From contig OZ234495.1 of assembly GCA_965153455.1 (NCBI GenBank), positions 25,106,875 through 25,170,874 on the forward strand: a DNA stretch of 64,000 nt, in the 5' to 3' direction. The stretch is from Sphagnum compactum. Its lineage: Eukaryota; Bryophyta; Sphagnopsida; Sphagnales. Positions 48,955 to 59,914 of this stretch are shown here, one piece after another. Below the pieces are notes generated by a model. The model worked only from the letters and a program-made list of their open reading frames with translations, had not been told where the DNA came from and ran no database searches. The stretch's first letter is position 1, and each line of letters starts with the position of its first letter. A program made the translations under genes and the position numbers.

Positions 48955-51780
48955 ATGGTATTATGGAACATGCACGGGGGTGGTGTAAATAAATTGGAAA
49001 CGGGGGTGCAAATACTAGAACTATTTCAGGATGTTGACCTTGTCTTATTAACCGAAACCTGGCACTTCCCAGGCCAACATTTGCCACACGTTGAAGGGTT
49101 TGACTCACTTGCGGTAGCGCGCACTGTGCAGCCGGGAATAACAAAAGGGATAAAACATAGCGGGGGGGGTTGTTGCTTACTTTCGTAGCCATCTCAGCCC
49201 AAACTTGTCACAGTGGAAGGAAGGAAGCCACGATTCTTATCTATGGCTACGGGTCAGCAGGGGTGTTGCCCTGACTTGTTTGTCTTCGTGGTGTATGCTG
49301 CCCCTGTTGGCTCCAAACACGAGAGCGAATCCTTGTTCCAAAACTTGGCAACAGATATTGTTGAAGTTCAAACTCTAGGGGGCATAGTACTATTGGGAGG
49401 GGATTTTAATGCACATATTGCAGCATTACCAGATACCATTGACACTAGCAACCTTTGTGAACTGTTACAGGTGCCTGAGCTTGTTGAGACTGAGCAACCA
49501 AACGTTGTGGCTAAGCGACAAAACCGCGACTCCAGTATTGGCGGCTGGGGCCGCGAGCTCCTGGACCTATGTTGTGACGCTGGGTTGCTCATCCTCAATG
49601 GCCGGACACCTGGTGACGAATCAAAGGAGTTCACTTGCTTGGCAAATGGGGGGCGTAGCACTGTCGATTATATTGTTGGCTCACCTGCAATTTGGCAAGT
49701 TGCTACACACCTCGAGGTGATAACAAACGACACCTGCTACTAGGCAATGGGGGGAGACTCTGACCACAGGCCATTACGCCTACGGTTGAACATCGATTGT
49801 AGCTTTGTTGAGCCACAACATACAGTTGTAACAAAAAAATTCTTACCTAGGTTCAAATATGATAAATCAAAAGCTGAAGAGTATCAGCTTGCCCTAACAA
49901 CGGATCTTGGAAACCTGTGGGTTGTTGACTTAATTGGGCATTTGGGGGCAGACGAGTTAGCTGACTTACTACAGTACTGCATGGGTGCTGTAGCAGAGTT
50001 TACTTTTGGCAACAAGCCTTCGAGAGGAAACTGTAGAGAAAGACATTGCCATAAACCCTGGTTTGACGTTAACTGCCGTATAACGAAGCGTGAGCTGAGG
50101 CTTTGGCTGAAAGCCAACCTTAATTTACACGCCGCTAAACATCAAGAAAGTAAACTTTAAAATTTATTAAAAATGAAAAGAATTTTCTGGGAAACTGCAA
50201 GAGCTCAACATATGTGTATGCTTGCCAAGGTGGATGCACTCTCATTCTGGAAAAAATATCGGCCAAGGGCACCCGTTGTGGACAAAATCAGTGTAGCTAT
50301 TCTTTTGGAAGGCTTTCGCGGGCTAGTTGGCCAGTCACCGCCACCCGTACGGCTGCGAATTGATCACTTGGCCCAGGTGACGGAACCTCCACCTAGCCAC
50401 ACCCTAAACACAGATATCACACTTGTTGAGTTGCTTCAGGCGTTGAAAAAACTACAAAGGAATAAGGCTGTTGGTTTGGATGGTATGAAAGCTGAGTTCA
50501 TTTTGGATGCGGGAGAGCTACTACACATGCCACTATTGACAGCGTTCAACTACTTTCTGGCGGAAGGCTTTCCAGAAGCCCTTTCCATTAAGGTGGTCCA
50601 CGCGCTCTTTAAAGGGGGCGATGCTTCCGAATTTGACAACTATAGGGGGATAACTGTTGGGCCTATCCTAACAAAGCTATTCGCTATGATCCTTGACAAA
50701 AGGTTAAGAGAGTGGGCTGAACAACATGGGCTGTGTGCCAAGGGTCAAGTTAGGTTTCGCCAAGATTACCGCACTACTGACCAACTTTTCATATTGCGAA
50801 CTCTGATAGATTAGAGTAAGGCAAAAAAGAAGCCACTCTATTGTTACTTTGTGGATTTCAAAAAGGCGTTCGATATTGTGCCGCATGAAGTGCTATGGGA
50901 GGTGTTGGCTGGCCTCGAGGTGGAGGGACACTTTTTGCGATGCCTGCAGGCGATGTATGCCAAGGATATCGTACACATCAACCACCCAAGCGAAGGTGTC
51001 ACCTCCAGCTTCAAATGCTAGCAAGGTGTGAAGCAAGGTTGCCCTCTCAGCCCCCTATTGTTTGGGCTATATTTGGATGCCCTGGAGGGGCGCTTGGATG
51101 GCAGAGAATGTGATGCACCGGCCCTAGCAGACGTGCACATGTGGTTGTTGTTTTTTGCAAATGACCTTGCTCTAACGTCGGAGTCAGAGGTGGGACTGCA
51201 GCAATAGTTAGACGCGCTCCAGCAGTGTTGTGCTGAACGTGGACTTACACTAAACGTGAAAAAAACAAAACTCATGGTGTTCAATTCTGCTGACCCATGC
51301 CAAGAGTTTGTGTTTGAAGGTGACGCTGTTGATCGTGTGTAGACCTTCAAATACTTGGGGATCATGTTCGAGACCACCCCGAACCTGGATAGTGCAGTGG
51401 AACATCTAGCAGCTACCAGTAGGCACTCGTTGTTCGCACTGAATTGCCGTTGTGTGGAGCTACATATTATGGACGTCCAATTACGTTGTGACCTCTTCAA
51501 CACGTTGGTGCGTTCTATAGCAAGCTATGCCTGTGAGGTTTGGGTGGACTCTAAGAAAATAGAGGCTATTGAAGTAGTGTACCGAGGGTTCCTCAAGTCC
51601 TTGCTCGGGGTGTGAAAAACAACTAGCACATCCATCGTGCTGGCAGAATTTGGCAAGTTCCCCTTTGAACACTTTGCATGGGGACAAGCGCTGTTGTATT
51701 ATAACCGTGTAAGCACGGTCACTAAAGACCGCATCTTGGGAAAGGCATGGGTTACAAAGGGAGCACATTTGCTTACATAG
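48955..51780 (+). pseudogene. LINE ORF2: APE-type endonuclease and reverse transcriptase, broken by stops
   Basis: Endonuclease (exonuclease-endonuclease-phosphatase fold): WNMHGGGVN, LLTETWH, LLGGDFNAH near 49390, STVDYIVGS near 49660, GGDSDHRPLRLRL at 49750. Reverse transcriptase: NKAVGLDGMKAEF near 50470, DNYRGITVGPILTKLF, motif A YFVDFKKAFD near 50850, motif B QGVKQGCPLSPLLFGL near 51030, motif C FANDLAL at 51154-51174 (FADD expected, first Asp changed to Asn at 51160-51162), then FKYLGI. The frame is constant from 48955 to 51780 except for a +1 shift at a G-run (about 49162-49169), compensated near 49260. In-frame stops: 49741, 50158, 50812, 51019, 51205, 51340, 51613. The catalytic change and the stops mean it is inactive. 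Confidence 0.85.
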
Positions 51781-51790
51781 AACAAGAAGC

Positions 51791-52561
51791 TAATATCACT
51801 TGATATTTTGTATGAAACTAAGTTGTAATGTCGTTTCCATAAACAAAATTATAAAATCAACCCTAAACCACATGGCAATTTAAGACAACGTTTCCCAATT
51901 TTAAGATGTTGATCAAGTTAAAGAAATCAAAGATCTTCAAATCAAACAAAAATGCAGTCCAAGAAAGGGCATATGTTCTTATTTACATTTCAAAATTCAA
52001 ACCTTTGAAACATATGTATTTTGGAGTTTGGACCTAGACCTAAATACTTGGACAAATTTTAGTGATTGCATAAATCTATCACACAGGTTAGTCACTTGTC
52101 CCTCTTCCACCCTAACCTAAACAACTTGAAGGAGATTTGAACTCCAACCCTAGAAGGGTGATGCCCCTATGTAATTCAAGCCCTTACTTGCAGCCAAACC
52201 CCCATTAGAAAACAAACAGTAAGCACTAAAACAAAAAATTCATGCAAGATTCAATGTGACATAATCACTTTGGAAGCAAACCTACAAACAAAATTTAACA
52301 TTCAATGTTGATATTTTTAAAAAATAGTTCAAATAAAAAACTTAAACTCTAAAATTTAAATCAAATTGATTTATGTTCAAGTAAAAAATCTAAAATGATT
52401 GGGAAAAAAAATTAATTAAAAAGGGAGTTTAAAAAAAAAACTATATTATTTGGAATGTTTAATTTTCTTGGTGGATATTAAAATTGTCACAAGCCTTGTT
52501 CCATTTTTGTTTACATTTTTTCAAACTTCTTATGCCAAATTATACATTTTTACAAATTTGA
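51791..52561. other. AT-rich intergenic DNA, no gene seen
   Basis: A/T-rich sequence with poly-A runs. No ORF or repeat I can support. Confidence 0.6.
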
Positions 52562-53226
52562 TTAAGACTTAATAGAAACACACTTGAAATTTTGACACTT
52601 TTTCATTTGTTGTTGCATATTAGCAAGTTTTAGAAAAAACATGGCCAATGCAAGAACCTTGAAAGCTTTCTTCCTTGAACCTAAACATTCACAATTCACA
52701 ACAAACCTTAAAGTAATTGTCAAAGCATTTAGATTTAACCCCTCATCTTTTACATAAGCAAGAATTTTCTTCTTCAACCCTTATTCATCCAATAATTTTG
52801 TCAAATTTCTTGTTAAAGATTGACTAGTAACTTCTGTTGCTTCAAACAAATCAATAGTGACATGTTTTGGTTGCCAATCAACCCTTAAAATTTTGATCAC
52901 AAGAGCAAAAATGTCATGCACACCTTGAGGCAACCATAAATCAAAAGTTGTTATAATATTACATTTTGTTAACTTTGGCAAAACCTATTCTTCTTTTGTT
53001 TTCTCCACAAAGTTAGGCAACACCTCTTGAGAAACTTGTTTTCTTGAAAGAAAGACCATTCAAAGACATAATTGCAAGGCCAAACATATTTTCCACAAAT
53101 TGCATTTGCAAGTGGTTTTTGACAATCAAAAAACCTAAATCTTGTAGAATTTTTTAGTTGTTGCACATCATCATTTTTGAAAGGATCTATTGCAACAAAA
53201 AAGATTAAAATTTTTCTACTAAACAT
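52562..53226 (-). pseudogene. hAT-superfamily transposase relic
   Basis: Reading leftward: an upstream piece (53226-52969, frameshifted), then LTKCNIITTFDLWLPQGVHD and DWQPKHVTIDLFEATEV (52981-52781), then an in-frame TAA. In the same frame follow KKKILAYVKDEGLNLNALT and CQNFKCVSIKS (to 52562). The order matches a hAT transposase family widespread in plants (WQPKH.., ..AYVKDEG.NLN..). At least one frameshift and one stop break it. The 3' dimerisation part and terminal inverted repeats were not found. Confidence 0.75.
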
Positions 53227-54060
53227 ATTAGGCCTTTTTGTTTTTAGTTTTTTCTATTTTTTTTCATTAATGGACTATTGACCTCCTCCTCAAATATTTT
53301 TGCAATGATGGTATGGCTTGCATTCACACGTTCATTTTAAATTGTTATGCATTTGTTTTGTAATATGCAATTAAACCTTTTCTTGCCTTAACTCTAGGAT
53401 TAAATGCATTGACGTGACTATATAACAAAGTATACAATGCATCATTTGAAGATTGTTACAATCAATTTCTTTGTTATCATTAACGCATAAAAAAACCTAC
53501 AAAATACATTTCTACCATGAAGTCTCCTTTTGATTTTTTGAACATGCAACTTGTAAAGGTTCATTTTAAAGAATTTTGTTGCTTTCTATTTCTAAACTAA
53601 GATAATCTTCAAACATTTTAATTGAAATTATGTTTTCATTTACATTTGACTTCACCACTTTTGAACAATCTTTCAAGAATGTTACTCAACAAAAGTGAAA
53701 AAATGGAAACAAGAGATTGTTCTACCAAAATGTGGTTTTAATTTTTTACTTGCAAATTAATTTAACTACCTAAAGCCTATAATATAATCCAAAACATTTA
53801 CCAACATTTACAAGGTCAAAATAATTGAATTAGCCCTCATGTCCTCATGTAAAAAACGAGTATGCAAAATGAAGTGTAATGCAATGCAAAACAATTGTAT
53901 GAATATTTTAAACAATAAACATAATTCTTGATGTTAGAATGTTACCAAGTTTAATAACAAACAAAGATTGAACTTGGAATTCATAAAATGTTTCACCAAA
54001 ATAAATGGAAAGATAATTAAACATTAACATCCATAAAAAATAAAATAAAATTACAAGCAT
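53227..54060. other. AT-rich intergenic DNA, possibly the 5' part of the hAT relic
   Basis: No convincing coding similarity. A BED zinc finger, which would lie on this side of the hAT relic, was not seen. Confidence 0.45.
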
Positions 54061-54760
54061 AATTCACCATTGAGTCATTTTTTAGTTGAACAACAACAAA
54101 AGGAATAGAACAACATGATAAGAGGAGCTAAGCAACAAGGGGAGTCAAGTAATAGCAAGGGAATAGTTGAACAACACAAGAAGAGTCAAACAATAACGAC
54201 AAGAAGACCCAAACAATAGTAAGAAAACAATTAAACAATAACAAGAGCAGTTGACCAATAAGACAAGTTGATCAACAACACCAACAACAAGAAAAATTGA
54301 GCAACCTAACAAGAAAAACTAATTAGTAACAAAATGAATTGGCTAACAACAAGAGGAATTAACCAATACAACAAGAGCAACCAACCAATTTCAAGAAGAA
54401 TTAACTAGCCATAAGATTCGAATAGCACAAAAACAAGAGCCAACCAACAACAAAAAGAGCTAAGCAAAACAAGAAAAGGAATCGACCAACAACAAGAGGA
54501 ACCAACCAATAAATGAGCAACAATGCAAGAGGAATGAACAACAACACAAAGGAAGTTGAGTGACAACACAAGAGGAGCCGACCAACAACAAGAGAAGATT
54601 GAATAACAACGAAAGGAACCGACCAAGCAACAACAAGAGGAATTGATTAATAATCAAACTCAACAATGAAAGAGGAGCTAAAAGGTGAGTTGAACAACAA
54701 CACAAGAAGAGCCAAACAAGCCAAGAAAAGAAACTCAACTTACAAGCCACGAAAGAAAAC
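54061..54760. repeat. Degenerate CAA/GAA-rich low-complexity repeat
   Basis: Variations on ACAACAAGAGGA.CCAACCAA repeat irregularly for about 700 bp. The minus-strand ORFs at 54405-54626 and 54460-54825 (Ser/Leu/Cys/Trp-rich) exist only because of this composition. Confidence 0.75.
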
Positions 54761-55559
54761 AAAGCTTGAATTTCAAAACAACACAAAGGTCTAACCTTTA
54801 ACATAGAAAACAAATTGATGAACAAAAGTGAGGCCCAAAACTTTCATACTATTTCTAGAGAATGAAGAAAAATGAAGAAAAAACTTTAGCTTTCAATCAC
54901 TATGGACCCTATATTGTTTTAATTTTGGAAACCTCTAGGTTTCTTAACTTAGAACCGTAACTTGCTGTATTTAAATACCCTATCAAGGTATCCTTCTTTG
55001 GAGATTTTAATAAGGGGTAGAGTCTAAGGTGATGTTTCTCACCCTACAAAAACCTTGCGGGTCAAATATCAACTTGAATATCAATGTAAATGATATTTTA
55101 CAATTTCCCTAGTGAGAACCAACTTGAATTCTTGGCCAATTGTCACTTCATTTCTAATACACACCCAACACTAGTTTGGACCCCTATTTACCATCTCAGG
55201 TACATTTTATTTTATTTTTGTTATCCTTGAAGTCACCAAATTTGGGGACTAACAATCAAAACACAAGATCAACGCCCCCACTTTTGAGTACATAATTGAT
55301 TCTTCAAGCTAATGTTTGGGTTAAGTGTTTGGGGTGGTGGGTTGAGTGGTTTTTGATAATATATGTTAAATCATGGGGGTGATCCATTCCTTAGGGTTAG
55401 GTCTTTGTTTTGGATTTTAGGGTTGTACCAAGCCAAGGGCTCTCAGTTTTTTACAATTAAGGTTTGGCTTTATACTTAAGGGTTTTGAAGGTGTGGAATG
55501 GGTCCACTTCTTAAGCTTAGAGTTTGCTTCAATAGTTTAGGGTTTGGATCCTTAATCCA

Positions 55560-55760
55560 AATACTCAGTTTTTGGGGTTTGGCTTAAGGTTTGGTTTTGG
55601 GTGTATGTTTAGGTCTAGGATTCAGTTTTAGGTCTAGTGTTATTTTTAAGGTTAGGTTTAAGGTCTGGTGTTGTCTTTATGTTTAAGGTTTGGTTTTAGA
55701 TCTAGAGTTAGTTGTAGGGGTACAGTTAGGTTGTAGGTCTAGGTCTAGGTCTAGAGCTCA
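55560..55760. repeat. Degenerate GGTCTAG/GGTTTAG short repeats
   Basis: Runs of AGGTCTAGG, AGGTTTAGG and GGTTTTAG-type units, related to but not identical with the plant telomere heptamer TTTAGGG. It may be a decayed interstitial telomere-like tract. Confidence 0.5.
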
Positions 55761-56617
55761 ATTGGAATGCCCTTAGCTTTGCAACCTGACCAGAAGGCTG
55801 CAACTTCACTCCCAACGTAGCTGGAATTGGTTCTCGGTTGTCTGCTGCACTCACACTAACAGTGAGGAACCCTGAGTCGATGCAGCTCCATGCTTCCTGG
55901 GCTAACTGGGCTTCCGGGAATTGAAGAAGACTGTTAGACCACTAATAAAACCAGATTCTGCATTTTAATAATGGGTTAGTGAGAAAGCTGGTTTGGAAGC
56001 TATGGTGTCACAGCACAAGGAGTGGCTTGAGGAGCAGACCATAAAGTGGACAAACGAACAATCAACTAATGTAATAGGGGTGTCCACTTTGCTTGTGTAA
56101 ATAACAAGAGTTCCAGAATAAAGTCTCAAACTATAGGTCAAACCACATGAAGAAAGTGAGCTTCCATTGAGCTGCTCCACCTCTCTGATTCCTTTGCTTT
56201 TCAGTATCACCCATAACCACAATTTAACAACTCGTGCAACTGAATGCAGTTCACAACAAGTGACAATTCTTTGCAAGGAACTTGTCCACAAAGTTATAGT
56301 TTTGTTCAGCCTATGGTCTAAAATTACTTCTCAAAGATTCCATACATGTAATGAGGGTTCAAATGGGATTCAATCCTGCTCAGTAAATCTTACAACCTTC
56401 AGGGCAAACTAGTACCACAGCCACAGCAATTTGGCACTGTTGAAGTCCAGTGAGCAAAAGACTGCAGGAAACTAGCAGGAGACCACTTCGGCTTGAACCA
56501 AATCCAAACCAAAAAACTATAGAGGCCCAGATGAGAACCACAAATTCTGAGATGTTCAAAACTCCAAAATTTCTAAACCATAAAGTGTGGGGCACTCCAA
56601 AACCAGCGCTACAGATC
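55761..56617. other. Intergenic DNA, no supported gene
   Basis: Base composition is less AT-rich than neighbours. ORFs on both strands (55965-56291, 56167-56412, 56380-56619) carry no domain I recognise. It could be UTR or intron of an unseen gene. Confidence 0.4.
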
Positions 56618-56877
56618 AACTATTTGGACCTTTAATCATGCAATCAACATAAAATTTGCACAAAAAGACTAGGTTGCATTGATCAGATATTCACCACAAT
56701 CACCAACTATTTAGACCTTCAATCATGCAATCAACATAAAATTTGCACAAAAAAACTAGGTCGCATTGATCAGATATTCACCACAATGACCAACTATTTA
56801 GACCTTTAATCATGCAATCAACATAAAATTTGCATTAAAAAACTAGGTTGCATTGATCAGATATTCACCACAATTAC
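56618..56877. repeat. Tandem repeat, about 86 bp x 3
   Basis: Units begin CAACTATTT at 56618, 56704 and 56791. All contain AATCATGCAATCAACATAAA and GCATTGATCAGATATTCACC with only a few differences. It looks like a recent local amplification. Confidence 0.9.
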
Positions 56878-57716
56878 CAAGAGGTTCCTTCCATATGCAT
56901 GAAAGGATGAGAAAACTTTCCAATTTCTTAAAGCATCTGATGAGTTCAACTTGAAGGCTTCTATAGTGCGTGTTGAGTACTTGTCTCATTATTTGCTTGT
57001 GTGCTTCACATGGGAGCTAACTTTGTGTTAAGTTAGCATACTTCACCAAACATCACTTTTGTTTCCTTTGTAGTTATACCTGGAGCAAAGCTACCAAGCT
57101 CCAAAACTTCAAACCTCACATCCCACCACCATAGTATGCAATTACATTGACACATCCAATAGAAAGAATTTGCTTCTGCAGGTATCTTAATATATTGGCT
57201 ACTTAATATAAAACAGTAGCAATACTGCAATATTCCCACTGACTTCATCAGCTCCAAGCATGTTTATAGATCAATGGCAGACATCAACCAAATGTACAGA
57301 ACTTCTGTTATGAGTCAGACGTTAACTGGAGGACTCAGCCATAATGCTGGCTATCTCAGTGAACATGAAGACTGTCAGACAACCAGAAAGAAAGAAGCAA
57401 AACCAAAATCAGATCTACTACTATACTATGTGAAAGAGGCAGAAGTGGACCTCAAAAAAAGTTATTCACTGAGAAGCAGAAGTCTTTAAAAGAGTCAATC
57501 TGAAAATTCCGAAGGCTGAAAACAGCAAACATGAATATTTCTGTCTTCATTTTCTTAATAACTGCTTTGCTTTAGAGATCAACCTTTGTCCATCAAAATA
57601 ATTTTCCAGTTTTTCATCAATTCAATAGCTTGGGCCCTTCTTATGCCTTGGAAGTTGAGTGCAAGAAATCATGATCTAAACCAGAAAATACAGGGCTTAA
57701 GATATGTGGAGGACTT

Positions 57717-58048
57717 AGAGCATCTGCAGCAGTGCTCGGTATGTGACCCTGCAAAAATATGTCTCACATCCAAGTTTAGTTGTTTAGCTTTTTCCAAACC
57801 CACCCATAAAACTAAAACTGGGACTGCAAAAAGGTGGGAGACTACTAATAGGAACTCACCTGGAGCAATCAAACTATCTAGCCAATCAACAGCAGGTGTT
57901 AGGCTGTGCCTTTTACCAGCTTCAGCATCTTGTGGAAAAATGCTGGGCCAAAACCATTTTGGTGAGCAAAACCAGCATGTTTGGACTTTCCTTCATCCCA
58001 TTGTAATTTGCAGGGTCACATGCCAAGAGCACCGGTGGAGTTGCTCTT
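57717..58048 (+). repeat. MITE family A, complete copy
   Basis: Imperfect terminal inverted repeats of about 40 bp: the left reads GAGCATCTGCAGCAGTGCTC then ATGTGACCCTGCAAA, and the right end is its near-complement, finishing GAGTTGCTC. TTA flanks both ends as a likely target duplication, suggesting a PIF/Harbinger-type MITE. Relatives lie at 1013-1313 and 39003-39425. The 154-codon ORF crossing it is not a gene. Confidence 0.8.
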
Positions 58049-58920
58049 AAACCCACTAGCAATTATTTAAAGAAGGAAGGACGTCCAGAAGATAACTTGA
58101 AATTGTCTGATTTGATAAATTGGGACGCCAGTTATGAGCTGTGTACATTGGCCACATTCCTTCTTTAAGGTGTGCTCCATGGCAATGGCAGTTAGTGAGA
58201 GAATGTGGGGGCCCGCGCCCATGTTGGGCTAAGGAAATGGGGAGGTACTCTTTGCATATGATTGAGAGCAGCAAAAAAACCAGAGAAGTTGAGGGCAGAA
58301 ACGGAAGAAGTAAGTGTTTTTTCAAGGGACGGTTGGGGAGTTTGAATGCTTGCTTATACAGAGTGAAGTTGAAAGCAAGGAGAAAATTGGTGGGTTTATG
58401 AAAGATCGCTGTTAAAGTTCTTGTCACAACCCCTTATTAGCTAAGCTAACCTCTCTCTCAGAAAAGAATGGCAATAAGTCCAGCAATGGCAAAAGAGAGG
58501 CATTTGCACACAGATTGCACTCAGGAGAGAGAATCTAAGAAACCCTGAATCCTCACCTCTGAAGCATAGGGATCGGTGGGCTTCACTTCCCACGCACACT
58601 CTCCACACGGCCTCTGCTTCACAACTTTTTTCTGTTTCTTGACCTCTCCCTGATCTCTTTCTCACATCCTCTTTCTCTCGTGCTTCACCAGAGTCTTCTT
58701 CTTCACAAAATACACACCAAACAGCTCAAAAATCAGCACCAGCCTTTTTTTTTCTCTGGCAAAATTTCGGCGAAAAGTGAAATCAAAAATCAAAAATTCA
58801 TAAATCAAGTGATTTTGGAGGGTTTTAATGGGCAAAAGTGAGGGGAAAAAATGACTAAAAACCACCAGATTTCTGTATTTAGTTTTCAGTGTGAAGCTAT
58901 TATACATATAGAAGGTTGAT
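58049..58920. other. Intergenic DNA, no supported gene
   Basis: Relatively GC-balanced, with CT-rich patches near 58630-58680. The minus ORFs at 58056-58427, 58441-58665 and 58662-58907 show no domain. A promoter or leader of an unseen gene is possible but not shown. Confidence 0.4.
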
Positions 58921-59075
58921 CAAAGATTTGTACATCATATCTGGTTTATACCCATATTTGGCTAAACTTTTCAAAGGATGATGGCCATTTTTCTTACATC
59001 TCCATATGGATGATTGCCACTTAAGCTACATAATAAAATTCCTAAAAAACTGGTCAGCACACATGCAAAGAGCTC
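58921..59075. repeat. Dispersed repeat, related copy at 5475-5625
   Basis: Shares GGTTTATA, CCATATTTGGCTAAA, ACATCT and a CACTT.AGCTACA-like block, then an A-rich part, in the same order as the copy near 5.5 kb. Confidence 0.45.
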
Positions 59076-59344
59076 ACTCACACAAAGAGAGAACCATGCA
59101 GGGTCCAAAAAGGGTGCAAAAAGACAAGCCCAGACAGAGCTCATTATGGGGTATTTAGTGTTCCTCTACACCCTCGCTCATGTTGTGAGAAGCCTAATAC
59201 TCCTACCAAGCGATGTCTGGGTTTGTCTTTTTGAGTAGTTCTGCTGGGAAGAACAAAATAAAATTATTTTTGTTCAACTGTCCCATAATTGTTTCAAAGA
59301 GAGATTTGAGGATTCCTACCATGAACATATTCTTTTGCACTAAG

Positions 59345-59480
59345 TAAAAGAAATATTGTTTTTTATTCAACCTAAAACTAAGGTCAAACTAATTCAACTC
59401 TTGTAGCAGTTCCATGCATGTGCCACACTAAAGTTTGGACAATGTTCATTAGGGACTATTTAATGTCTTCCCTAACAAGC
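59345..59480. repeat. Flanking direct repeat, left side (partner at 63598-63740)
   Basis: Blocks ATATTGTTTT, AACCT..AA, TAAGGTCAAACTA, CAAC.CT..AGCA, ACACT, GGACAATGTTC and TCTTCC occur in the same order at 63598-63740. Together the two copies bracket the R2-like element. Identity is roughly 70% by eye. Confidence 0.5.
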
Positions 59481-59622
59481 TCCAAATATCCCATAACAGG
59501 TTTGGACAATGTTCATTAGGGATTATCTAATGTCTTCCCTAACAAGCTCCAAATATCCCACAACAGGTTTGGACGATGTTCATTAGGGATTATCTAATGT
59601 CTTCCCTAACAAGCTCCAAATA
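59433..59622. repeat. Tandem repeat, 67 bp x about 2.8
   Basis: Units start GTTTGGACAATGTTCATTAGG at 59433, 59500 and 59567. They contain AATGTCTTCCCTAACAAGCT with single-base differences. The array has expanded from the end of the flanking repeat at 59345-59480. Confidence 0.9.
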
Positions 59623-59914
59623 ATGGGTTCTATTCAACTGTCTCTGTGGTGGGCTTGGCATAGAACTGTGTGACTTTGTCACAAGGTTTGATTGTAGGGC
59701 AATAAAGAAGGGCACTACAGTTAGTTAATGCCTAGAAGGAGGCCAAATGCTAAACTCTAATAAACTCTATCTTTTTGCGCTTGCAATTTTGCTTGTTTTA
59801 CCATGAAAGCAAAAATCCAAAAAAAGATTGATGGCTGGAATCATCACAGGGGACACAAAAAGGGAAGCCAAAGAAAAGCCAAAAGACGCACAACTCATAG
59901 GAACCAAAAAAAGC

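Larger units (their letters stand above)
48050..51790 (+). mobile_element. LINE (APE-type non-LTR retrotransposon), decayed
   Basis: A roughly 3.7-kb block, clearly more GC-rich than its surroundings, encodes an ORF1-like part, then endonuclease and reverse transcriptase, all on the plus strand. No poly-A tail or target duplication was found, so the 3' end near 51790 is approximate. Nonsense mutations and a few frameshifts inactivate it. The two coding parts are described separately. Confidence 0.85.

Noticed and set aside
49186-49188. Stop in the LINE endonuclease
   Set aside because: It lies in the wrong frame: the coding frame shifts at the upstream G-run and returns near 49260, so this is not an independent nonsense mutation.
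54405-54825. Minus-strand ORFs of 73 and 121 codons resembling a membrane protein
   Set aside because: Hydrophobic composition is produced by the CAA/GAA-type low-complexity repeat; no start context or homologue.
57586-58050. 154-codon ORF
   Set aside because: Most of it lies inside the family A MITE, and the same protein stretch appears in reverse in other MITE copies.
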